Position numbers and translations under genes: made by a program. Source: Parasulfuritortus cantonensis (GTDB lineage: Bacteria > Pseudomonadota > Gammaproteobacteria > Burkholderiales > Thiobacillaceae). From it: a DNA stretch of 64,000 nt. Numbering within the stretch: position 1 is the first letter of the stretch; each line of letters opens with the position of its first letter. This document shows positions 46,959 through 64,000 of the stretch, piece by piece. Location: assembly GCF_004337445.1 (NCBI RefSeq), contig NZ_SJZB01000043.1, positions 1-64,000 on the forward strand, in the 5' to 3' direction. The notes beneath the pieces were generated by a model. The model was given only the letters and a program-made list of their open reading frames with translations, searched no databases and was not told the origin of the DNA.

Positions 46959-47783
46959 TTATTTCTGCCGGCGGCGCACGATCATGTTGTTCGTGCGCTT
47001 GTTGCTACGGGTACGATAACCCTTGGTCGGCTGACCCCAGGGCGACACGGGCACGCGGCCTTCGCCGGTCTTGCCCTCGCCACCGCCGTGCGGGTGATCG
47101 ATCGGGTTCATCGCGGTACCGCGGACGGTCGGACGGACACCACGCCAGCGCATCGCACCGGCCTTGCCGATGGAACGCAGGTTGTGCTCACTGTTGCCGA
47201 CTTCACCCAGGGTGGCGCGGCAGTCGATGTGCACCTTGCGGATTTCACCGGAACGCAGGCGCAACTGGGCGTAGCTGCCTTCACGGGCCAAGAGCTGGAC
47301 GCCGGCACCGGCCGAACGGGCCAGCTGGGCACCCTTGCCGGGCATCATCTCGATGCAGTGGATCGTCGAACCCACCGGGATGTTGCGCAGGGGCAGGCAG
47401 TTGCCCGGCTTGATCGGGGCCTCGGAGCCGCTCATCAGGGTGGCACCGGCCTCGACACCGCGCGGGGCAATGATGTAGCGGCGCTCGCCGTCGGCGTAGC
47501 ACAGCAGGGCGATGTGGGCGCTGCGGTTCGGGTCGTATTCGATCCGTTCCACCTTCGCCGGCACGCCGTCCTTGTCGCGCTTGAAGTCGACCAGGCGGTA
47601 GTGCTGCTTGTGGCCACCGCCCTTGTGACGGGTGGTGATGTGGCCGTTGTTGTTACGGCCGGAACCACGGTTCTGCTTCTCGACCAGGGCCGCCACGGGC
47701 TTGCCCTTGTGCAGACCCGGGGTGACCACCTTGACGACCGAGCGACGGCCGTTGGAGGTGGGCTTGACTTTGATCAGGGCCAT
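46959..47783 (-). CDS. rplB: 50S ribosomal protein L2
   Basis: A 274-aa protein with the [19 protein letters not shown] segment and the catalytic-centre-proximal [18 protein letters not shown]. It is needed for subunit joining and peptidyl transfer. It is three bases after rplW. Confidence 0.99.
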   Translation of the reverse strand: MALIKVKPTSNGRRSVVKVVTPGLHKGKPVAALVEKQNRGSGRNNNGHITTRHKGGGHKQHYRLVDFKRDKDGVPAKVERIEYDPNRSAHIALLCYADGERRYIIAPRGVEAGATLMSGSEAPIKPGNCLPLRNIPVGSTIHCIEMMPGKGAQLARSAGAGVQLLAREGSYAQLRLRSGEIRKVHIDCRATLGEVGNSEHNLRSIGKAGAMRWRGVRPTVRGTAMNPIDHPHGGGEGKTGEGRVPVSPWGQPTKGYRTRSNKRTNNMIVRRRQK

Positions 47784-47786
47784 GAC

Positions 47787-48098
47787 TTATTCCCCCGCCA
47801 CGAAGTTGAGTTCCTGGCCAGGCTGCAGGCAGACATAGGCCTTCTTCCAGTTGTCCCGGCGGCCGATGAAGCGACCGAAGCGCTTCTGCTTGCCCTTCAC
47901 GTTGGCAACCTTGACGTCCTTGACCTGGACCTTGAAGAGCAGCTCGACCGCCGCCTTGATTTCCGGCTTGGTCGCATCGGTGGCGACGCGGAAGGCGACC
48001 TGCTCGCTCTTGTCGGCGATCATGGTGGACTTCTCGGAAATCACCGGCGCCAGGATGATCTGGAGCAGGCGGTTCTCGTTGAACTTGACGGCGTTCAT
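47787..48098 (-). CDS. rplW: 50S ribosomal protein L23
   Basis: A 103-aa protein with [20 protein letters not shown] and [16 protein letters not shown]. It forms the docking site for trigger factor and SRP at the tunnel exit. It overlaps rplD by 4 nt. Confidence 0.99.
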   Translation of the reverse strand: MNAVKFNENRLLQIILAPVISEKSTMIADKSEQVAFRVATDATKPEIKAAVELLFKVQVKDVKVANVKGKQKRFGRFIGRRDNWKKAYVCLQPGQELNFVAGE

Positions 48099-48718
48099 GC
48101 GTACATCTCCTCGAACGATGCCACGGCGTCGCGGGTCAGCAGCACCTGGTCGAAGCGGACCAGACTGACCGGGTCGGCATGACGGGGCTCCAGGACCAGC
48201 ACGTTGGCCAGGTTGCGGGAGGACAGATAGAGGTTGTCGTCCACTTCCGGGGTGATGATCAGGACGCGGCTGTCGATGCCCATATTCTTCACCTTGCCGG
48301 CCAGCATCTTGGTCTTCGGGGCCTCGACGGCGATACCCTCGATGACGCGCAGGCGACCGTCGGCAACCAGCTTGGACAGGATGGCGGCCATGCCGGCACG
48401 GAACATCTTGCGGTTGACCTTCTGGCTGAAGTTCTCGTCCGGCTTGTTCGGGAACGCACGACCACCGCCACGGCGGATGTTGGTCGAGGTCATACCGGCA
48501 CGGGCGTTGCCGGTACCCTTTTGGCGGAACGGCTTCTTCGTGGAGTGATGCACCTCGGCACGGGTCAGCTGAGCACGGTCGCCGCTGCGGCCGTTGGCCT
48601 GGTAGGCGGTGACCAGCTGATGCACGAGGGCCTCGTTGTATTCGCGGGCGAACAGAGCGTCGGAGGCGGCAACGGTGCCGGCGTCCTGACCCTGGTCGTT
48701 AATGAGCTTGAGATCCAT
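48095..48718 (-). CDS. rplD: 50S ribosomal protein L4
   Basis: A 207-aa protein with the tunnel-lining loop around [19 protein letters not shown] and a globular C-terminal part. In E. coli L4 also represses the S10 operon through its leader. Here rpsJ is cut off from rplC by a terminator/promoter, so such control, if present, would act downstream. It overlaps rplC by one base. Confidence 0.99.
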   Translation of the reverse strand: MDLKLINDQGQDAGTVAASDALFAREYNEALVHQLVTAYQANGRSGDRAQLTRAEVHHSTKKPFRQKGTGNARAGMTSTNIRRGGGRAFPNKPDENFSQKVNRKMFRAGMAAILSKLVADGRLRVIEGIAVEAPKTKMLAGKVKNMGIDSRVLIITPEVDDNLYLSSRNLANVLVLEPRHADPVSLVRFDQVLLTRDAVASFEEMYA

Positions 48719-49362
48719 CAGGCACCCCCTTTGACTGCGGGACGCACGACGACGTCGCCGCCCTTGGGACCCGGCACAGCGCCCTTGATCAGGAGCAGCT
48801 GACGCTCGGCGTCGACACGCACGACTTCCAGATTCTGGATGGTGCGGTTGACGGCACCCAGCTGACCGGACATGCGCTTGCCCGGGAAGATGCGGCCGGG
48901 ATCCTGGGCCTGGCCGATGGAGCCGGGCACGTTGTGGGAGCGCGAGTTGCCGTGGGAGGCACGCTGGGAGCTGAAGTGGTAGCGCTTGATGGTGCCGGCG
49001 AAGCCCTTACCCTGGGTGACGCCGGAGACATCGACCAGTTGCCCGGCGGCGAAAATCTCGACCGACACGGCACCGGCCGGCTGATATTGGCCGGCGACAT
49101 CGGCGCTGACGCGGAATTCGGTCATGCCGCGACCGGCTTCGGTGCCGGCCTTGGCGTAGTGACCCGCCAGGGGCTTGCTGACACGGCTCGCCTTACGGCT
49201 GCCGTAGGCGATCTGGAGGGCGTCGTAGCCATCCGTTTCCGCCGTCTTGATCTGACTGACGCGGTTGTTCGACATGTCCAGCACGGTCACCGGGATGGAC
49301 ACGCCATCGTCGGTGAAAACGCGGGTCATGCCGATCTTGCGACCGACAAGGCCTAGAGTCAT
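48718..49362 (-). CDS. rplC: 50S ribosomal protein L3
   Basis: A 214-aa protein starting [20 protein letters not shown], with the signature segments [20 protein letters not shown] and [12 protein letters not shown]. Its long loop approaches the peptidyl-transferase centre. It is the first gene after the internal promoter at 49439-49466. Confidence 0.99.
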   Translation of the reverse strand: MTLGLVGRKIGMTRVFTDDGVSIPVTVLDMSNNRVSQIKTAETDGYDALQIAYGSRKASRVSKPLAGHYAKAGTEAGRGMTEFRVSADVAGQYQPAGAVSVEIFAAGQLVDVSGVTQGKGFAGTIKRYHFSSQRASHGNSRSHNVPGSIGQAQDPGRIFPGKRMSGQLGAVNRTIQNLEVVRVDAERQLLLIKGAVPGPKGGDVVVRPAVKGGA

Positions 49363-49421
49363 TTTCTAGTTCCCTATTAAGGCGCCGACTTCAATTGGTC
49401 GGCGGTTGCACAAAAGTACGG

Positions 49422-49454
49422 CAAAACAAAGAGGCGGGATTATACCCGCCCCTC
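49422..49454 (-). terminator. Intrinsic terminator after tuf-rpsJ
   Basis: On the minus strand GAGGGGCGGG-(TATAAT loop)-CCCGCCTCTT makes a stem of about ten pairs including two G-U, followed by the T-rich TTTGTTTTG. It lies about 35 bp after the rpsJ stop and holds the -10 of the next promoter in its loop. Confidence 0.8.
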
Positions 49455-49466
49455 CGGACTTGTAAA
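49439..49466 (-). promoter_or_regulatory. rplC (S10 operon) promoter nested in the rpsJ terminator
   Basis: On the minus strand TTTACA (49461-49466) and a perfect TATAAT (49439-49444) are 16 bp apart. The -10 is exactly the loop of the terminator hairpin. Transcription would start near 49432 and give an approximately 70-nt leader before rplC. Confidence 0.75.
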
Positions 49467-49486
49467 GCCCCCGAATTAAAACTCGG

Positions 49487-49798
49487 CTATTGCAGCTTGA
49501 TCTCGACGTCCACGCCGGCCGGCAGATCCAGCTTCATCAGCGCATCGACGGTCTTGTCGGTGGGATCGACGATGTCCATCAGGCGCTTGTGGGTGCGGAT
49601 CTCGAGCTGGTCGCGCGAGGTCTTGTTGACGTGCGGCGAACGCAGGATGTCGAAGCGCTCGATGGAGGTGGGCAGGGGCACCGGGCCCTTGACCACGGCG
49701 CCGGTGCGCTTGGCGGTGTCGACGATCTCCAGGGCGGACTGGTCGATCAGCTTGTAGTCGTAGCCCTTGAGGCGGATGCGAATCTTCTGGCTTTGCAT
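49487..49798 (-). CDS. rpsJ: 30S ribosomal protein S10 / NusE
   Basis: A 103-aa protein with [34 protein letters not shown] and the [19 protein letters not shown] loop. It acts in the small subunit and, with NusB, in antitermination. It is linked to tuf (14-nt gap) rather than to rplC, as in other betaproteobacteria. Confidence 0.99.
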   Translation of the reverse strand: MQSQKIRIRLKGYDYKLIDQSALEIVDTAKRTGAVVKGPVPLPTSIERFDILRSPHVNKTSRDQLEIRTHKRLMDIVDPTDKTVDALMKLDLPAGVDVEIKLQ

Positions 49799-49812
49799 GA
49801 TATGTCTTTCGA

Positions 49813-51003
<1,191 letters not shown>

Positions 51004-51015
51004 TTCGTAACCTCG

Positions 51016-53112
<2,097 letters not shown>

Positions 53113-53130
53113 GTTGAGTCCTTAGCTTTC

Positions 53131-53601
53131 TTAGAAGCGGAAATGCGAGAAGGCCTTGTTGGCCTCGGCCATGCGGTGAACTTCCTCACGCTTCTTCATG
53201 GCGCCACCACGGCCTTCGGCGGCGTCCAGCAACTCGCCGGCCAGACGCTGGCCCATGGACTTCTCGCCGCGCTTGCGGGCGAATTCCTTCAGCCAGCGCA
53301 TCGCCAGGGCGTTGCGACGAGCCGGACGGACTTCCACCGGCACCTGGTAGTTGGCACCACCGACGCGGCGGGACTTCACTTCCACGACCGGACGGACATT
53401 GGACATCGCGGTGTTGAACACCTCGATGGGATCCTTGCCGCTCTTCTTCTCGATCAGCTCGAAGGCACCGTAGACGATGCGCTCGGCAACGGCCTTCTTG
53501 CCGCTGTTCATGATCACGTTGACGAACTTGGCCACTTCCTGGTTGCCGAACTTCGGATCGGGCAGGATGTTGCGCTTGGGAACTTCACGACGACGGGGCA
53601 T
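53131..53601 (-). CDS. rpsG: 30S ribosomal protein S7
   Basis: A 156-aa protein starting [20 protein letters not shown], with [20 protein letters not shown]. It organises the 16S 3' domain, and in E. coli it represses the str operon at the rpsL-rpsG gap; here that gap is only 37 nt. Confidence 0.99.
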   Translation of the reverse strand: MPRRREVPKRNILPDPKFGNQEVAKFVNVIMNSGKKAVAERIVYGAFELIEKKSGKDPIEVFNTAMSNVRPVVEVKSRRVGGANYQVPVEVRPARRNALAMRWLKEFARKRGEKSMGQRLAGELLDAAEGRGGAMKKREEVHRMAEANKAFSHFRF

Positions 53602-53638
53602 TTTCTAACCTTTCTATCCCAAATACATGACGGGCCGA

Positions 53639-54019
53639 TTACTTGCCGGCCTTCGGACGCTTGGCGCCGTACTTGGAACGGGACTGCTTCCGGTCCTTGA
53701 CGCCCTGGGTGTCCAGGGAACCGCGCACGATGTGGTAACGCACACCCGGCAAGTCCTTGACACGACCGCCGCGCACCAGGACCACCGAGTGCTCCTGGAG
53801 GTTGTGGCCTTCGCCGCCGATGTAGCCGATGATTTCGAAGCCGTTCGAGAGACGGACCTTGGCGACCTTACGGAGCGCGGAGTTCGGCTTCTTCGGGGTG
53901 GTGGTATAGACCCGGGTGCACACGCCACGCTTCTGCGGGCAGGACTCCATGGCCGGAACCTTGCTCTTTTCGATCGGAGCCTTGCGGGGCTTCCGCACCA
54001 GTTGGTTGATGGTTGGCAT
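53639..54019 (-). CDS. rpsL: 30S ribosomal protein S12
   Basis: A 126-aa protein with [16 protein letters not shown] and [16 protein letters not shown]43 and K88 are the wild-type residues at the streptomycin-resistance positions, and D89 is the usual methylthiolation site. It is the first gene of the str operon, with a leader of about 105 nt from the promoter at 54131-54159. Confidence 0.99.
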   Translation of the reverse strand: MPTINQLVRKPRKAPIEKSKVPAMESCPQKRGVCTRVYTTTPKKPNSALRKVAKVRLSNGFEIIGYIGGEGHNLQEHSVVLVRGGRVKDLPGVRYHIVRGSLDTQGVKDRKQSRSKYGAKRPKAGK

Positions 54020-54088
54020 TTGTGTTGCGCCTTCTGTTCAGATCTAAACCGTTAACCCGAAGCCGAACCCGGCGACAGGGGAATGAAT

Positions 54089-54112
54089 GCGGCCCACGAA
54101 GACGTGGGCCGC
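54089..54112 (-). other. Hairpin in the str (rpsL) mRNA leader
   Basis: A perfect 10-bp stem GCGGCCCACG / CGTGGGCCGC with a TCTT loop lies just after the predicted start of the rpsL transcript. On the minus strand no T-tract follows (ATTCATTC), so it is more likely a leader structure or a weak read-through terminator for rpoC. Confidence 0.6.
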
Positions 54113-54130
54113 CATTAAAAAAGACTGCGG

Positions 54131-54155
54131 ATTCTATTCAGCGTCAAGCACCCTG

Positions 54156-54159
<4 letters not shown>
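54131..54159 (-). promoter_or_regulatory. str operon promoter overlapping the rpoC stop codon
   Basis: On the minus strand a perfect TTGACA (54154-54159) contains the rpoC TGA stop, and TAGAAT (54131-54136) follows after exactly 17 bp. The start should lie near 54124, giving an approximately 105-nt leader before rpsL. Confidence 0.82.
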
Positions 54160-58358
<4,199 letters not shown>

Positions 58359-58382
58359 CTTTGCTTTGCTCCTGATACCCGG

Positions 58383-62492
<4,110 letters not shown>

Positions 62493-62517
62493 GTCGGCTC
62501 CGTGTCGGTGACAGGAC

Positions 62518-62565
62518 TCAGGTTTCAGGAATCGGTCCGGATGCAGGCCGATTCCTGAAGCCTGA
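62518..62565 (-). other. Long stem-loop in the rplL-rpoB gap, candidate RNase III site
   Basis: The 12-bp perfect arms TTCAGGAATCGG / CCGATTCCTGAA are extended outwards by about five more pairs beyond one mismatch (TCAGG / CCTGA). E. coli has an RNase III cleavage stem at the same place between rplL and rpoB; the sequence is unrelated but the position and size match. Confidence 0.65.
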
Positions 62566-62572
62566 AATAGCT

Positions 62573-62601
62573 AAAGGCTGGCGGCCCGAGGGCCACCAGC
62601 C
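62573..62601 (-). terminator. Attenuator between rplL and rpoB
   Basis: On the minus strand GGCTGGTGGCCC and GGGCCGCCAGCC pair almost fully (one G-U), followed by TTTAGCTATTT. The interrupted T-tract suggests partial termination, as at the known rplL-rpoB attenuator that lowers rpoBC relative to rplJL expression. Confidence 0.75.
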
Positions 62602-62633
62602 ACAACCAAGGCGAAACGCCTCGGCACGTCGAG

Positions 62634-63008
62634 TTACTTGACCTCGACGGTCGCGCCAGCTTCGGTGAGCTGCTTCTTGATGTCCTCGGCCTCGGCCTTG
62701 GCACACGCTTCCTTGACGGTCTTGGGGGCGCCGTCGACCATGTCCTTGGCTTCCTTCAGGCCCAGGCCGGTGATCGCGCGGACGACCTTGATGACGTTGA
62801 CCTTGTTGGCACCGGCGGCCATCAGGACGACGTCGAACTCGGTCTTTTCTTCGGCGGCCGGGGCGGCGGCGCCGCCGGCGGGACCGGCGACGGCCAGGGA
62901 AGCGGCGGAAACGCCGAACTTCTCTTCGAAGGCCTTGACCAGGTCATTCAGTTCCATGACGGTCATGGCGCCTACGGCTTCCAGGATGTCTTCCTTGCTA
63001 ACAGCCAT
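62634..63008 (-). CDS. rplL: 50S ribosomal protein L7/L12
   Basis: A 124-aa protein with an N-terminal dimerisation region ([20 protein letters not shown]), an Ala/Gly/Pro hinge (about 42-53) and the C-terminal factor-binding domain ([20 protein letters not shown]). The multicopy stalk recruits elongation factors. It is 39 nt after rplJ. Confidence 0.99.
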   Translation of the reverse strand: MAVSKEDILEAVGAMTVMELNDLVKAFEEKFGVSAASLAVAGPAGGAAAPAAEEKTEFDVVLMAAGANKVNVIKVVRAITGLGLKEAKDMVDGAPKTVKEACAKAEAEDIKKQLTEAGATVEVK

Positions 63009-63047
63009 TTCTATGCACTCCTAAAATCGAGATGTTTGATAAATGAA

Positions 63048-63548
63048 TCAGGCGGCAGGCGCTTCTTCGCGCTGCTTGGCCAGAGCGGCCAGGGCGCCGG
63101 CGAAGCCGGAAACCGGCGCCTGCATGACGCCGAGCAGCCTGGCGAGCAGTTCCTCGCGGCTGGGGATGGACGCCAGGGCTTGCACGCCCGACTTGTCCAG
63201 CACCTTGCCGCCGTAGCAGCCTGCCTTCAGAACCAGCTTGTCGTTGCCCTTGGCGAAGTCGTTCAGCACCTTGGCGGCCGCCACGGCGTCTTCGGAGACG
63301 CTGTAGATCAGGTGGCCGGCCATCTGTTCGGCCAGGGGCTCGAACGAGGTGCCGACGACGGCACGACGCACCAGGGTGTTCTTCAGCACGCGCAGGTACA
63401 CGCCAGACTGGCGGGCCTTGGCACGCAGCACGGTGAGGTCGGCGACCTTCACCCCGCTGTATTCGGCCAGGACCATGGTCTGGGCGTTGGCGAGCTCGGC
63501 CGACACCTCGGCTACGACAGCTTTCTTGTCATCAAGATTGAGACCCAC
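63048..63548 (-). CDS. rplJ: 50S ribosomal protein L10
   Basis: A 166-aa protein starting [20 protein letters not shown], with the [20 protein letters not shown] segment and a C-terminal helix that carries L7/L12 dimers. It represses its own operon with L12 by binding the leader upstream. Confidence 0.99.
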   Translation of the reverse strand: MGLNLDDKKAVVAEVSAELANAQTMVLAEYSGVKVADLTVLRAKARQSGVYLRVLKNTLVRRAVVGTSFEPLAEQMAGHLIYSVSEDAVAAAKVLNDFAKGNDKLVLKAGCYGGKVLDKSGVQALASIPSREELLARLLGVMQAPVSGFAGALAALAKQREEAPAA

Positions 63549-63562
63549 GGGTCTTTTCTCCT

Positions 63563-63720
63563 ATCAAGCCAACAATCGGTGCGGCATTCGCCACACCACC
63601 CTACGGCGACCTGATTCAGGAGTGGCATTCCTGTTTCGGGTGACACCGTCTGCGTAGACCGGGATCGCTCCCAATTAAGCCGCTTCGCTGGACGAGCCTC
63701 GGCGGCGTCTACGGTCTTGG
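63563..63720 (-). ncRNA. L10 leader (autoregulatory RNA ahead of rplJ)
   Basis: The 210-bp rplA-rplJ gap has no gene. On the minus strand CGTAGAC (63707-63713) pairs with GTCTACG (63653-63659) to close a domain, followed by the ACGCAGACGG and CAGGA/TCCTG hairpin segments seen in L10 leaders (Rfam L10_leader). L10-(L12)4 binding here represses rplJL translation in known systems. Exact ends are approximate. Confidence 0.72.
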
Positions 63721-63724
63721 ACAC

Positions 63725-63748
63725 GCCCGCCGGCCGAAACCGGCGGGC
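63725..63748 (-). other. GC-rich hairpin just after rplA
   Basis: On the minus strand GCCCGCCGGT and GCCGGCGGGC pair around a TTCG tetraloop, 10 bp after the rplA stop. No T-tract follows, so it is probably an mRNA end-stabilising or processing hairpin rather than an intrinsic terminator. Confidence 0.6.
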
Positions 63749-63758
63749 ACCCAAATTC

Positions 63759-64000
63759 TTACTGCTGCTGGACCAGGCTGGCCTGGTCGACGCGGACACC
63801 GACGCCCATGGTGGACGACACGGCGACCTTCTTGAGATAGACACCCTTGGCGCTGGCCGGACGGGCCTTGTTCAGCGCTTCGACGATGGCGGCCAGGTTT
63901 TCCTTGAGCGCACCGACCTCGAAGGAGGCGCGACCCAGGGTGGCGTGCACGATACCGGCCTTGTCGGTACGGTACTGGACCTGACCGGCCTTGGCGTTCT
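63759..64000 (-). CDS. rplA: 50S ribosomal protein L1, N-terminus beyond window
   Basis: The last 80 or so codons are present and the frame is open to the window edge. The segments [40 protein letters not shown] and the [20 protein letters not shown] segment are the C-terminal L1 signature. L1 forms the mobile stalk that guides E-site tRNA and represses the rplKA mRNA. It is followed by a hairpin and the L10 leader. Confidence 0.98.
   Translation of the reverse strand, partial: NAKAGQVQYRTDKAGIVHATLGRASFEVGALKENLAAIVEALNKARPASAKGVYLKKVAVSSTMGVGVRVDQASLVQQQ

Noticed and set aside
54089-54112. Intrinsic terminator of rpoBC
   Set aside because: The stem is strong, but on the transcribed strand the T-run precedes it and none follows. 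It also lies downstream of the str promoter.
63725-63748. Intrinsic terminator after rplA
   Set aside because: No T-tract follows the stem on the minus strand.

Overview
The window looks like chromosomal DNA of a GC-rich betaproteobacterium. The evidence is the unbroken rplA-rplJL-rpoBC-str-S10-spc-alpha ribosomal array with infA between secY and rpmJ, the long zinc-free S14, betaproteobacterial lengths of RpoB (1369 aa) and RpoC (1400 aa), and the ssb/MFS/uvrA neighbourhood. A Thiobacillaceae-like or related lineage is plausible but is inference only.

Positions 1-20610 (+ strand) hold the 3' part of an extracellular contractile injection system (eCIS; phage-tail-like particle of the Afp/PVC/MAC family). 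In order: the end of an AAA+ ATPase, small unknown proteins, CIS-tube and LysM proteins, a gpD-like hub and a separate gp5/gpV-like spike, gp25, two baseplate-J-type wedge proteins, a tail protein I, a DUF6519/beta-helix protein, a lipoprotein, two small proteins of unknown role (one membrane-bound), and two proteins with the eCIS-associated DUF4157 metallopeptidase-like domain. One of these carries a TTPPG-repeat linker and an unrecognised Cys-containing C-terminus. The other is a 1314-aa predicted cargo ending in a DNA/RNA non-specific endonuclease domain. Sheath and tube genes should lie upstream of the window. Most structural genes overlap by 1-4 nt, so they are probably translationally coupled.

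Positions 20695-25657 (+) carry secreted and signalling genes: a small exported protein, a ChaN-like/PDZ protein, an exported nitroreductase, a response regulator with TPR-like repeats overlapping a minimal histidine kinase, and a small DUF4926-like protein. Positions 25720-29081 (-) hold a DUF2934 protein, ssb, a YajR-like MFS transporter and a YheT-type hydrolase. Then come uvrA (+), a lower-GC AAA/DUF4143 ATPase with its own AT-rich promoter region, a voltage-gated potassium channel, a pseudouridine synthase, and a convergent SAM hydroxide adenosyltransferase.

From 35883 to the end (-) lies the core transcription/translation array. Its control signals can be read directly. Consensus-like promoters precede rpsL, rplC, rplN and rpsM. 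Intrinsic terminators follow rplQ, rpsQ and rpsJ, and there is an L10 leader, an rplL-rpoB attenuator and a long stem like an RNase III site. At rplC and at rplN the -10 hexamer lies in the loop of the terminator hairpin that ends the preceding operon, an unusually compact terminator/promoter arrangement.
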